Assembly (NCBI GenBank): GCA_011634665.1
Contig: WAEK01000005.1
Coordinates: forward strand, 2,117,001 to 2,181,000
Direction: 5' to 3'
DNA length: 64,000 bases
Source of the DNA: Mortierella sp. BCC40632
Taxonomy: Eukaryota; Mortierellomycota; Mortierellomycetes; Mortierellales; Mortierellaceae
This document shows, in pieces, positions 1 to 11,751 of the stretch. Position 1 is the stretch's first letter. Each line of letters opens with the position of its first letter. A program made the position numbers and the translations under genes. The notes under the pieces were generated by a model. The model was not told where the DNA came from. It did not search any database and saw nothing but the letters and a program-made list of their open reading frames with translations.

Positions 1-2
1 AC

Positions 3-401
3 CAGTATCACCACCGTCCCTTTCCAGGTCCGAGAGGCGGTCTCCCCGATGGTGAGCAAAGCAGCGAGAATATCGCTCATAGAAACTTGGTACATCAGTG
101 GCAGCAGCAGCCATCTCCAATCCAAAAGCAGTCCTACTCTGAGGCAACGATGACTAGTGAGGCCACTTCGATTGACAGGAGCGCAGCATGGACTCCATCC
201 GGACGGGCACCAGCGCCTATTGTCACGGCTACCATGAGTCCTCCGATGCGAGTACGGGGTCCAAGGAGTAGACAAGCGAGTTTGAAAGAAGAAGAGGACA
301 GGGAGGAGAATCTTGAGGAAGATGAGCAATCGATGCCCAACATTATCTTGACGCTCCCCACGCCCTCCGAGACGAGGCGAGGCGAGTATTTTGCGGTGTA
401 G
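3..401 (+). CDS. 3' end of unrecognised gene (partial)
   Basis: The frame starting at base 3 is open from the window edge to a TAG at 399-401, giving about 132 residues of C-terminus; the start lies outside the window. The peptide is rich in Gln, Ser, Pro and Arg, with an acidic Glu/Asp stretch near the end (EEEDREENLEEDEQ), so it looks like a disordered tail. No domain is recognisable and no function can be given. The complementary strand also carries an ORF here, but it is mostly Ser/Leu low complexity and looks like a shadow. An upstream exon could join anywhere before base 3. Confidence 0.5.
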   Translation, partial: QYHHRPFPGPRGGLPDGEQSSENIAHRNLVHQWQQQPSPIQKQSYSEATMTSEATSIDRSAAWTPSGRAPAPIVTATMSPPMRVRGPRSRQASLKEEEDREENLEEDEQSMPNIILTLPTPSETRRGEYFAV

Positions 402-704
402 ACTCTTTCGATCAAAACCTGCAGGAATGAAGAGAGAGAGAGAGAGAGAGAGAGAACAGCAGCAGCATCAACAGCAGCAGCAGGCACAGCCAAACATAAA
501 GGGGCTCTTTTTTTTTTTTTTCTCTTCTTTTTTCATTTCATTTTCATTTTTTTTTTTTTTTTTTTTTTTTTATTCCTCATTCATTTCACATCAACATTCT
601 CTACATTGAGCTTGCTCTCCATTCCCTCATCCTCAACCCTTCCCACTGTCCATCTTATCTCCTTTTCTTTCCCGATCCTCTAAACCCTTTCCTATCTTTT
701 CCAA
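402..704. other. Spacer upstream of the ABC ATPase gene
   Basis: It holds a (GA)n run at about 428-453, a CAG-rich stretch, and two T-rich tracts (about 508-530 and 548-571), followed by C/T-rich sequence reaching the ATG at 705. This fits the 3' UTR of the upstream gene plus a pyrimidine-rich promoter/5' UTR. No ORF is supportable. Confidence 0.5.
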
Positions 705-1928
705 ATGGCCGCTGCACAGACCCACTCAATGCCAAGCCCGTACTTTTCCGCAAAGAACATTGGCAAAAAGAACGCCGACGGCACTTGGCTCTTTCGTCAT
801 CTTGACCTAGAGCTTGACGAGGGTGTCCTTACCATCACCGGGCCTTCTGGAGTAGGGTAAGGAAGGAGCCGTGTGTTCTTGCTTGATTAAAGAGTTTACT
901 TTTTTTTTTTTTTCTGAATAATGTATTTCAGACAGATGAGGGAGAATGAGATCTAGGAGAGAGAGTGAGTTGCTCTGACCAAAAAAGCAAATGTGTTTCC
1001 TCCATCAACTCCCCCCTTCCCCCCTCCTCCCCTTCAGTAAATCGACTTTGCTCAAGTGCCTCAACCAGACAATCACCATGGACGAAGGCCAAGTCTGGCT
1101 GATGAACAAGTAAGTTCTTTTTTTTTCTTTCTTTCTTTCTTTCTTCTAGTCTCAGTTCTTGATTTTGATCGTCTGTGCTCTGTCAACCAACGACTTGCAG
1201 CAGCAGCAGCAGCAGCAGCGACAGAGAGAGAGATATCAAACAGCTCAAAGGGTGTTGTCATCTATCACTGAGGATCACTATTCTCAGAGTACACTATCTC
1301 TTACAAAAAAAAAAAACAGAGACAACCACTGAGCACGTCCATCCGACCCAGTTTCTATATTTGGGCCTCGAGGTCCGAGATCATCTCGAATATCTCTCCT
1401 TCCTCCTCTGGGAAAAAAAAAAACTAAGAAAGGGTCCGCAGCAAGCAGTCCCACGTTGTCCCATCTCCTTTGTGTATCTGCAGTGTTGCTGCTGCATGTG
1501 AGCAAACCAACACCAGTGCTAATCTCTCTCCATCTACTCTTTTCTTTTCTCTCTCTCTCTCTTCTGTACAAACTAAAAAGAACGCCCGATCAGTGGGGTG
1601 TCCCTACCTGGCGGAGCCGCGTCATGTACATCCCTCAACGAACTGCAATCATGGAGGGAACGCCTTTGGATTTTTTGTGCAAGAGGTCAGCAACTTTTAG
1701 CACGCACAAGAATCTCGAAAGAGAAGATCCTGTCGAGATTGCACTCGAGTAATGGAAAAAATCAATTTTTTTTTTTTTTTTTTTTAATTATTATTATCAT
1801 TATTATTGTTATTCCTTGTTCATCTTTTTTTTCTTTTTCTTGGCCTTTTGTTGTACGCTCACTAACATAAAAAAAATAACGCTCCTGTTGGTTCTTCTAT
1901 GGTTTTTGCGATGGATTGTTATCTGTTA

Positions 1929-1966
<38 letters not shown>

Positions 1967-2669
1967 CAATCACTACTACTATTACCACTACTACCACTAC
2001 TACTACTACTACTACTACCAGCTGGGGAATTCGGCCCGAGCTTTGGCGTAGCAGATGGAATACACTCTCGGGAGGCGAGATGCAACGCATCTCTCTGGCA
2101 ATTGGACTCTCGTTCCATCCGGAAATCTTGCTCCTCGATGGTAAGAAACTTTACCCGTGCTTTCTTTCTTTCTTCTTTTGTATTGTCGAGACAGCCAGAT
2201 GATAAAAAAAAAAAAAAAAAAAAAAAAAGATGAACTATAGATGTGTTTAGCTCACCTATGAAGAGAGTGTCTAAACCTGGAAATATGCTTTTCTTTTCTT
2301 TTCTTATGGGGGATCGGACAATGACTAGAACCGACATCTGCCTTGGATGAAGAAAGTTGTGCCAAGGTGGAAGAGACACTAAAGACCTACAACTGTATCT
2401 GGGTCACACATAACCCACAACAAGCCAAACGGATCATGAGTGCAGGACAATTGGTGATGCGAGGAGGAGATCAAAGTGGAACTCAAAGTCCAACCGGGAT
2501 TGTGATCGAACAAGGTCGAGGACAATCTCCTCAACCGACTAGTTTGACCAAAACGAATAATGTGAAGGAGGGTCAGCAACAACGACAAGTCAATGGTGCT
2601 GTTCGGGGTTCAGTCTCGAGTGATGTGACTTTGACCTCTGGTGTGAATATGTCGAGCAATGCAAAGTGA
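705..2669 (+). CDS. ABC transporter ATPase subunit, FetA/STAR1-like
   Basis: This is a stand-alone nucleotide-binding subunit of the small FetA (YbbL)/STAR1 type, which in bacteria and plants pairs with a separate membrane subunit for metal or nucleotide-sugar export. Exons are 705-856, 1038-1109, 1581-1748, 2022-2140 and 2329-2669; lengths total 852 nt (283 aa) and all phases agree. Visible motifs in order are Walker A GPSGVGKST split by intron 1, a Q-loop segment YIPQRTAIMEGTP, the ABC signature LSGGEMQR, Walker B ILLLDEPT split by intron 4, D-loop SALDEES and H-loop WVTHN. There are no membrane segments, so it must work with a partner. The last 60 or so residues are Gln/Ser/Thr-rich and probably disordered. 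Intron 3 contains CA and CTA microsatellites. The substrate cannot be told from sequence. Confidence 0.85.
1932..2019. repeat. (CA)n plus (CTA)n microsatellites in intron 3
   Basis: About 37 nt of alternating CA is followed by an imperfect CTA/CTC trinucleotide run that ends at the acceptor of intron 3 of the ABC ATPase gene. The run replaces the usual T-rich polypyrimidine tract. Confidence 0.9.
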
Positions 2670-2674
2670 GAAAG

Positions 2675-2790
<116 letters not shown>

Positions 2791-3015
2791 GAATTATTCC
2801 GACTATACTTTTTTTACCCTTTACCATTCTTTTTACTATGGGAAAAAAACAAAATAAAAAAAAAAAAAACCAAAACAACAACATTCGTTGCATTTTGGTG
2901 GTATTTTTGACAAACATTCCTCTATTGACTCCATATTTTGCTTCTGCTCAACCACAACACTTTTTTATTTTTATTGAAAAAAAGAGAAAAAGGGGAGACA
3001 GACAGACAGACAGAG

Positions 3016-3046
<31 letters not shown>

Positions 3047-6000
3047 CTAGGGATCGACTACCTCCACCTTGATAGAATCCTCTCGAGTCAAGGGTGTTCC
3101 TTCCCCCTCCAAGAGTGGATGTCCATGCATCGAGGTATCCGACCTCTGATGAGCCCCCTGAATAGATCCCACATTCTCATGTGGCAGCGGTGGCGGCAAA
3201 GTGGCCATCGTCGCATGTGCACTCTGGTTAAAAGAGGAGAACCCTGTGGCCGTAACGGAAGCAGCAGCAACTGAGGTTGGAGAAACACCATTCGACAAGG
3301 AACGACGACGACGGTGATGATGCTGGTGATGTTGATGATGCCTTTGTTCATTCCTTCGAGAAGAATTGGTGGCGTTGCTACTGCTGTTGGTATTGGTGGT
3401 GGTGGCCAAGGTTGGTCCAGAGGCCATTCTTTCGATCCCCTGCAGTGTGCCTGACTCAACAACTGTTGCAGCAACAGTTGAACTGTATGAATCGACTGAA
3501 CCATGTCGCTCTTGTGATGAAGGAGGAGGAGGAGGAGGAGGAGGAGAGAAAAAGGTCTGACCAGAATAAAAGAGTGGACCAACTAAAGGCGAGGAGGAAC
3601 AGACTGAAGAAATAGGCATCGACGTATTGTTGGCGAGTGTGGTTGGCTGGAGCTGGGTAGCTTGATATAAAGGCAATGTCTGCTGAAAATGGGCCAGTGA
3701 TTGATGAGGCACTGCTTGCTGGCGATGTACCGGTTGCTGTAAAGGTTGCATCTGCGGGAAGGGCGCCATTTGCTGAGGAGGCACAGTTTGTTGACGAGGG
3801 TGAATCGGTTGAGGAGCTTCAGGATTCAAGGATGGCAAAATGTGGTATGCATTCACGCCAGGGTACGTGCATTGGACCAGTCCTGGCGATGGACTTGCTG
3901 CTTGGGAGGTCACGTTGGACTGCAGTGGTACCGAGGATTGCCCAGTCGGTACTCCAGCAAGCATAGAACCCTGTCCAAAACTCGACAACATCTGCTGACT
4001 ACCCAACATTGAATACCCGCCAAAAGGCGTCGAAAAGACTGGCCGAGGGACGGTCGACTGAGCTACATTGCTTAGGGGATGGAGATATGTTGAAGTCACT
4101 TGCGGCTGTACGATGGCCGACGATGGAGAAAAGTTCAGGTACGCGCTACCACCAACCGTAGGATGGATCATGAAGTGGCTCCCTGGCATTACAATCATAA
4201 CATGTCCTCCATGGACAACAATCTCCTTGTTTCCTTGATGGCTCGGATTAGAAGCGACGCCCGTGGAAGCAGCCTTGTCTTCGACGGATCCACCCATGAC
4301 ATCAGGAGTCATGTCCTCTGGGCCAGCAGGAACCACTGGCGCAGTGCATCCCCCATTGTCATCCATGTAATGGGGTTCCTCCATAGCTCCCTCTCCTGAC
4401 CGACCTTGATCCTCGTCTTCGTCAGCTACCTGTGGATCCTGACTCGGAATAGAGGATTGCTCCTCTGACTCGTTCTCCCTCTGCTGTTGGCTATTGTCAA
4501 GATCTCTGGGCATTCTGGCCGTCAAGGCTGCCATGGGATCCTGATCTTCATTGTCCTGTAGATACACTGGGAAAGGTAGCGAGTAGGCTCCAATCGCAAG
4601 AATAATCTCGAGTGAATGGATCATGCTTGACAAACATGTGTAGAAAAACCCATCCAGACCATGTGTCAGACCTCTCTTGAGATATCGATCCAATTTCCAG
4701 GCCAAGAACCGAACACTCCAAATCGCCAAGGTACGTGTCCAGATGGCCGTCTCGGTTTCGAAACGTTCCACGTCCTCTCGAGTCAAGGGTGGGATGCTCA
4801 TGATATCAACCGGTTCCCAGTCCTCACCATCAAAATTCTTGAAGCCAGGCATGGCACGTACCAAGGGAAAAGGCGCCGGCTGCTCGTCTGGGATTTCGAG
4901 TTTGTCCATGTTTTGAAGTACCCAAGGCCAATGAGCATCATCTCTACAGAGAGCTTTCGAGTCTTGAGAACACTGGCAACGATGTTTGTGTGCCTTTCTG
5001 CCGGGACGGTTATGCTTCTTCTTTGCCTTTTGCTTCATCTTGGTCAAAAAATCTAAATCTCCATCTCGAATACGACAGAGAAGCTTGTAGCACATGCGAA
5101 AGGTCAACCCATACGAGCCTGCAGTACGGAACTGTTCTTTGAGACTGAAATAATGAAACCGATGGCCTTGTGGGTCAATCTCAACATATGAGATCACGGT
5201 GGGTTCGATTGCTTCTACTTCTTCGATCGTAGGAATAGTCCAAGCCAGGGCCACTGTGTAAGCCGCGATTTCTTCAGCTCGACCAAGATGGTTTTGATCA
5301 GGCAAAGGAACAAAATCCAAGGCGTTCCCAGTGACGAGTTGTGATTCATTGAACATTTGTTGATGCTGAGCTTTGGTCGAGTCTGTTCTTCCTTCAGAAG
5401 ATGGAGAGTTTTCAGATACTGAGAAAAAAAAATGTATAGAAGAGTCAAGAAAAAAAAAATAAAAAGGAAGAATCGAATGAGTCTTTACGTCAACAAATAA
5501 TAATAATAATAAAAAAATAAAACAAGAGAGACTTTTTAAATCCTTGGCTTGACCTGAAAGCAGCCTTTTTTTTTCTTTTTCTTCCTCTTCTTTACTTACA
5601 GTGTTCAAATGACTGATCTAGCTTTTGGAACTCACTGCCCGGATTAGATCCATATCCAATCCTCATAGGTGCTCCCATTCCCATGTCTTGTCCAGGTCGC
5701 ATAGATACCTCAGTCCAACCTGGCTCTGGTTCACGGCTTTGGCTTCGGGAAGAATTTCGAGACCCTGTTGGCAGCCTCCCCTGACCTCGAAAGGACGTTT
5801 CGAATGGGAACTGCTCCTGCTGAAAGACTTGAAAATTCGAGTTCTGTCCATCTGAGTGACTCGTCTGTCCGGGGTTCCGTTGCTGGGTGTCGTCCATGAC
5901 TCTGTTCAAAGATGAGCTAGAGCTACTCTCACCAGCCTTGCCTCGGATTTCACTAATGTCAAAACGATTGTAAGGAGAACTGCTGCTGATATAAGAGGTT

Positions 6001-8837
6001 TCGATCCACTCATTGTCATCCGCGGGTTCAATCATATCGCCAGTCCACTGTGTAGGCATCGCTTGTTGGGCTTGCATCGTTCTTTGGAAATGAAGCTGGT
6101 GATCGAGTTGGTGTTGCAATTCCTGTTGAGCACGCCACTCCCGTTCTTCTTCCTCCTCGTCAAAGAGTTGTTGCTGTTGTTGCAGTGATGGATTCCCATG
6201 GGTACCTTCTTCAGGACTAGGAATATCGCCAGGGTGTCTGCCTTTCCCCTTGTCTCCACGCTTCTTCTTGTCCTTTGAAGATCGACCAAAGAGTCGTTTG
6301 AACTTTCGGACCACGTCAGTGACATCCAAGAGAGTACTTTTGCGTCGACTGGTATTTTCTTGCAAAGACATTCTCTCGTTCTGTTGTGGAGATTCACTCT
6401 CGCCTTCTACTTTTTTGGATTCCTTCTTGGGTGACAAGGACAAGACTCGAGAAGAAGGGGATGAATCTCTGGTAGGCAAAGAGACCACAGACGCAGTTGT
6501 CTGCATGACAGCAGCAGCACCAGACTGGGCAGATGACTCGACTTCAGGATGGTAAATTTCATACACAGTTCTCGCATGAGGAGGAATACTGGGATCCACG
6601 GCTCCAGGCTGCACCGGCTTGATACGGATCCCTTTGGTCGAAGGAAATGTGTCGTTCGGGTCCCGATTCGGGCTATTGTCCACACCATCGGTATAGTAAT
6701 TGACATTGCTCCAGATTCGAACTGGCTCCTCCACAGTCATATCCCTGGCTGAACGACGTTTGATCCTGTTTTTTCGACCGATTGAGGCTCCAGAGGTGGA
6801 GATGACGGGTTCCGAGGGCAAGGGACTGACTCCAGAGCCATCAACAGGACATTCGGTCGAGGGCAGAGGAGGGATTCTAACAGAAGGAGTAGAACGACCC
6901 TTGCTACGATTGGACTTTGCCCTGGACAGAGGACCGCGATGATGTTGAGAAGCAGACCTCACTCCAGAAGGTGTCCTGGTTAAAGGGGATTGTTCAGGAG
7001 CAGTTGGTAGAGCTTCAGCCTCAGTCTCAGTCAAGGTGGACTCGAGTCGGGATGGTGTTCGAGGTCTCTGAATCGTCCAAAGATCAGCATCCGAGTTGGG
7101 GGAAGGTTGTCGCCTTGAAAGCCGTCGATTACTCGCGCTTTTTTTCTTTTTCTTGTGCTCCTCTTTAAGAGTGTGTCCCAACATCTTTGGAGCGGATTCT
7201 CGTTCCAAGCCTGCAGGAAACGACCCGGTCAAGTGTGCTTCACCTGAATGAGCTAGATGGTTGTCGTCGACAGTGACTCCAGTCCCAACTTGGATCGATC
7301 CTGCCGAGGGGGAGATGTAAGAGCCTGAAGGAATAGGATGACTTGCTGTCGAAACAAACGAGACGGCACGACTAGAACCTCCATCACTCCATTGGTTCGT
7401 CTTGGAAGAGGCTCTAGTCAGGACAAGATTAGGCGCTCGATAGGACGGCTCGGATCTCACGGGAGTAGATCCAAGGGGTTCAATCTCTTCAGTCAATGTA
7501 AAGAGCTTCTTTGAATGGACAGAGGCTGGCTCCATATATTCGATCACCCCTTGTTGCTCAGGAATCAAGGCTGGCAGAGATCGGGAATCGACAGAGACTT
7601 GAGGTCGTTTCGCAATGCTTTGGATTGGCAAGGCGTTCATGGCTTCCATCATCATGAGGCTCCTACGCTTCTGCTCCGTTCGGAGATCAATCGGAAAAGC
7701 GGGCTTGGTTGGAGAACGAACATGGTGTCCTTGGTTGGGCAAACGGACAGCAGAGTTAATCTCCGCCACGTCAGGGCTGGGACAAGCCTTTTGCTGTTGG
7801 TCAGCGGTGAGGGCCAAAGAGACATTGTGCAAGAGGAGACTGGTCTCAGAACCTGAGGGTCTTGTCCTATTCCTCGCTCTCTCGGTTGAGGCCTGAGATG
7901 GGTAACTCTCTGGTGTGCCTTGACCTTCTAAGCCAAAGGCAGGCGAGGCAAGCGAAGCAGGCGATGTAGTCAAGGTGGAGGGTGAAGGTGGTTCTCGTGC
8001 AGCCTTCAGGATCTTGCTTGAAGGAATGAATCGAACATCCCGGCCTTGAACCCGGTCAAGGATTTTGTCCGCCTCTGTTTCGTTCAGTTTTTGCATCTCC
8101 ACAAGGACGTCCTTGGTCAAGATGTTGAGACAGACTGCAGGGTTGGACTTGAGATACGAGCAATGATGACTTTGTGCGCTGCTAGCGTAACGCAGAGTAA
8201 AGCCGGACATGGGAGTACCATAGCTTCCCATCCCGCCGAAAATCGTGGTAGGGGCGCTAGCCATCAAGGCAGGAGTGGCTACTCTGGAGGTAATAGCCGA
8301 AGAGATTCCAAGGCTGGCAGCACCCAGGGTGTTACTAGGGAAGTCCTGGGGAGGGAACCTTTCCGCGTTCAAAAGGGTGGTCTCGTAACCAGTACCAGTC
8401 CTGTCCCAGGATGACATGGGTCCCATAGACAACGGCAACGAAGCGTTTTCGCGATGGTAAGGATGGGCCTGAACTAACGAAGGATGGATGATTGGTGTAC
8501 GACTGTACAGGGTCATGATGACTTTTCGAGACTCGAGATCCTCAATGACCGACTTGGTTGTGACCAGATGGATATGGCCATCGCACTCAAAGCCGTGCTC
8601 GTGGTTCTGACCATCTAGAACACGGAACCCGAGTGCATGCTCCGCATTATCGAGGATTTCAAAGAAATGGTCGTCGTTGGCTTTTTTTTTTTTCCCAAAA
8701 GGAAGGGAAAGCAAGAAAAAGAAAAGAGAAGCACAAAGCACACGAGAAAGGGCGATCTGAGGTTAGACTTGAAGAATCATTAGAGCGTACTTTCCAGCTT
8801 CTATCCCTCATGGGAGATACAGCTGCTGAAAGAAAAG

Positions 8838-8872
<35 letters not shown>

Positions 8873-9314
8873 AAGAAGCTCAGGGGAGGCTACTGTGAAG
8901 GCTCGATTAAAGAACCAACAAAAAGGAGAGACGGAGGTAGGATATACATGGGGGGGGAGCAGCTAGCCCAGATGTATCTCCTTTCTGAAATGGCTACTTG
9001 GCAAGTTGCATATGTCCTCCACTGGCCGATACGTATGGTACCAAGGCGATAATTTCTTTCTGCTTATTGACCCTTTTTCAGGTGCTGCTGTTGTTGTTGT
9101 TGTTGCCGGTTGTGTGATGGGACCAAAAATAATTTGATTTTTTTTTTTTTTTTTTTTTTTGCCAAGTAGGAAAAAAGGAAAGGAAAGGAAAGGAAAGGAA
9201 GGTCTCTAATATTTTTTTCCTTTGCTTACTTGGGATGCAGAGTGTCACTTCGGTGGTAACTCTACCAGGGACAGGAGGAGTAGGTCCAAGGACCGAGACA
9301 GCTTGGAGAACCAT
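3047..9314 (-). CDS. Large unrecognised protein, mostly disordered (1845 aa)
   Basis: I do not recognise this protein. Coding exons on the minus strand are 9314-9230, 8680-5600 and 5418-3047; lengths sum to 5538 nt and phases agree. The intron donors are GTAAGC and GTAAGT. The first 90 or so residues look folded (MVLQAVSVLG, then LCIP joined to NDDHFFEIL across intron 1). A long Ser/Pro/Arg/Gln-rich stretch with Lys-rich patches follows. The last exon has another apparently ordered part (about residues 1035-1350; it includes SYGLTFRMCYKLL, a basic KAKKKHNRPGRKAHKH patch, and hydrophobic segments near FLAWKLDRYL) and ends in Gln- and His-rich repeats. The basic and low-complexity tracts suggest a scaffold or nuclear/regulatory protein, but this is a guess. 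The acceptor at 8682-8681 follows a poly-A run and is the weakest junction. Two separate genes is the alternative. Confidence 0.7.
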
Positions 9315-9316
9315 GA

Positions 9317-9774
9317 CTGGTAACCAGTGAGAAAGCTATGAAAGCTAAAGGCGTATGTGCTTTGAGAGAGCAGGAGAGAAAGAGAGGGTGGAGGAGAAGG
9401 AGAAGAGCAGTTGAGTGAGATGAGGGCCAAGAAGAAAATGGGGCTCCTGAGTGTTTTCTTTTTCTTTTTTTTTCCGGCTACCATCAAGAATGAGAAGAAG
9501 GAAAAGGTGCTGAGCTTTTGAACAAGACAGCAGTAGAGCATACTCTTTCTTGTCAAACTGAGAAGAGGGGTGGTTGCAAAGGGTGTGGTAAAAGGTCGAG
9601 GTTTGGAGTGATTAAGTATGAAGAGGACAAAGGAGCCTTTGGGAGGACAAACCAAAGAAAGGCGGAGCTAAAGGTGGAAGTTTTCAAAAGGAGACCAAGA
9701 GGTTCACTCGACAAAAAGCGATCTGGGACAAGGGGGAGGGGGGAGAGAGGGAAGGAAGAGGAGGAGGAACTTAC
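9317..9774 (-). other. Probable 5'-UTR intron of the large gene
   Basis: On the minus strand, donor GTAAGTTCC starts at 9774 and an acceptor TTACCAG ends at 9317, two bases before the ATG at 9314. The sequence between has no supportable ORF. An upstream non-coding exon (about 9775-9880) is inferred. Confidence 0.5.
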
Positions 9775-9909
9775 ATGAAAGAACTCTTCTTTCAGAGTCT
9801 TGAGTGAGGTAAAGGACAAGGCAAGAGAAAGAGTGAAGAATGAAGAAGGGAGAGAGAGAGAAGGAGAAGGAGAAAAGAGAGAAAGAATGAGGTGGGAAGA
9901 GGAGCGAGA

Positions 9910-9917
9910 GTATTTAA
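9910..9917 (-). promoter_or_regulatory. TATA-like element for the large gene
   Basis: TTTAAATA on the minus strand lies about 135 bp upstream of the donor of the inferred 5'-UTR intron, a fitting distance for a core promoter. Evidence is position and motif only. Confidence 0.35.
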
Positions 9918-11117
9918 AGTAGATCGGATCGAGGATAAGCCTGAGGGATCGACACCCCCCTCCCCCTCCCCCAAACACACAGGCACGGGCCTTGCGCGTA
10001 GTAGAGCAAACAAATGTCACAGTCCTCCTCAGATGTTTGTCTAACTTGTTTGTTTTTGCCATCTCGAGAGAGACTCTCGTGTCAGACCCTAGCAAGCGAA
10101 GTATTGTTGAGAAAACAAATTATCCTAAAATAGTAATCCTTCTCCGAGTCTCGTATTATCAGTTACTGATCGCGGTACCTGACCTCGGATAGGTGGTGAG
10201 GGAAATTCCTAGGCAAGAAATATATAGATTCAGTTAGTGTAAAGGCTTTCACTCGTAGAGTGAAAAAAAAATGGACTTGTCCTCTTTCCAAGCTCCTCTA
10301 CTAGGCTCTCAATGGTATCAAGGTCTCGCTCCACTGCTGTAATGTCCGCAAGTCCGCTAAATATTCATACCTACTTCTCTGAAGAAGGAGGACTATCTAC
10401 TCGATTAAGCATTGTTCCTAGTAAAAAAAAAAAAAAAAAAAAGGACTTGACCTCTTGCTCCGCCCCCTCTTCATCTCCGTAGGTGCAAACGTGTATCATG
10501 TGCTCGCCTATAGTCTACTTCCTAGGCGACTCTGGTGAAAGGCTTGACATTTGTATAGTTTTTTTTTTTTTTTTTTTTTTTTTACAATTGAGATCTTCAT
10601 AATCCCAGATCTCTTTAAAGTAGGCGAACAGGGTCCCGTCTCGAGGCAATAAACAAACAAAAAAGGAAAAAAAGAAAAAAAAAATAGAGAGAAAAAAAGC
10701 AGGAGAAAGAAAAAAAAAAAATGAAGAGACGATAAAAACACTCTTCTCCACCCATAGATGAGTGTCTGGATTAGAGAAGCTTTATTACAGGATTAAAAGA
10801 TAAAAAAAATAAAAAAAAATAAAATAAAAAAAAAAATGCTGCCTTTATTGTCGTTCCTTCTTGGGTTGATGTTGTTTCTGGTCTTTTTTCTTCTTCTTCT
10901 TTCTTCAAGCTTCCTTGTCTCATCCTGTGCTACGTCTACACTCCATGATAAAATCGCTCAGCCGCCAAGGCTGGCTTGTTGCTGTTGGTCGGAGGTGGGC
11001 CATAGGTATAGTCTTTTCAAGTAGGAAAAGGGCGAGAGGAAAGAGAAAGAAAAGGGAGGGGAGAGAGAGAGAGAGAGAGAGCGAGTTCGAGAAGAGATCA
11101 AAAGTCTCGGCCTCAAT
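9918..11117. other. Spacer without a supportable gene
   Basis: This 1.2-kb stretch contains poly-A runs (about 10423-10442), poly-T (about 10560-10582), A-rich sequence at 10640-10840 and a short GA run near 11060. A small perfect hairpin, CGAGAG-AGA-CTCTCG, lies near 10064-10078. Only low-complexity short ORFs exist. The right part is probably the 3' UTR of the small secreted protein gene. Confidence 0.5.
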
Positions 11118-11417
11118 TTACGAGCCATGGCACATCTCAAAGCATTGTGAAAAAGCACGGTCGTAGTCGTTCATTTGACTCGTTTGCATGAGGATGCACC
11201 GGTCCAAGCAACTCGGGGGGTAATATCCTGGTGGTCTGAAGCCTCCGAAGCCTGGTCCGAAGCCTGGTCCGAAGCCTGGTCCAAAGCCTGGTTGGGCATC
11301 GACGACGGTGGTGGTGGTGGCCAAGAGGGTAAGGGCGGGAATGAGAAAAAGAGCCGTCGTATTGGCGATAAAGAGAGATGGATGCCTTTTACCACTCTTA
11401 CAAGAGTTGAGAAGCAT
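11118..11417 (-). CDS. Small secreted protein with PGFG repeats and twin CX3C pairs
   Basis: A single-exon 99-aa protein. The ATG at 11417 is chosen because what precedes it in frame is Phe/Ser-rich UTR-like sequence, while from here the N-terminus looks like a signal peptide: basic residues (CKSGKRH), then a hydrophobic core (ALFLIPALTLLA) and a likely cleavage after VVDA. The mature part begins with four PGFG units, from a 12-nt tandem repeat, then a Pro/Tyr segment and a C-terminal domain with two CX3C pairs, CLDRC and CFEMC, 17 residues apart. Such pairs form disulfide-linked helical hairpins in other families, notably CHCH proteins and small Tims, but those lack signal peptides. It may be a secreted effector-like or wall peptide. 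Family unknown. Confidence 0.6.
   Translation of the reverse strand: MLLNSCKSGKRHPSLFIANTTALFLIPALTLLATTTTVVDAQPGFGPGFGPGFGPGFGGFRPPGYYPPSCLDRCILMQTSQMNDYDRAFSQCFEMCHGS
11246..11294. repeat. 12-nt tandem repeat encoding PGFG
   Basis: Four near-identical 12-nt copies (GAAGCCTGGTCC on the plus strand) encode the PGFG units of the small secreted protein. The last unit carries a single-base change. Confidence 0.85.
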
Positions 11418-11719
11418 TGTGGACTGACCGAAGGAAATGTAAGGAAAAGAGAGAAAATGAAGGAAAGAAAGAAAGAAAGAAATATGGAGGGTAGAAGTGA
11501 AGGTTTGGATATGGGATTCCTTCACTGCACGACCTGCAGATCACGCTGAACGGTTTTTAGTCGTGGTTACCGGCAGAGGACGGAGAAGTAGAGAGACAGA
11601 TAGAAAGGACAAGGAACCGAGGAAAGACGGATGGATAAACGGGGCGAAAGAGTGATTGAGAGCGTGTGTGCGTGTGTGCGTGTGTGTGAATGTGCGTACA
11701 GGGAGAGAGAGAAAGAGAA

Positions 11720-11751
<32 letters not shown>

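Noticed and set aside
8750..9060. Two small possible exons in the first intron of the large gene (peptides ALVPYVSASGGHMQLA and SPMRDRSWK)
   Set aside because: No phase combination joins them to both neighbours without a stop; the direct 9230/8680 join is in phase.
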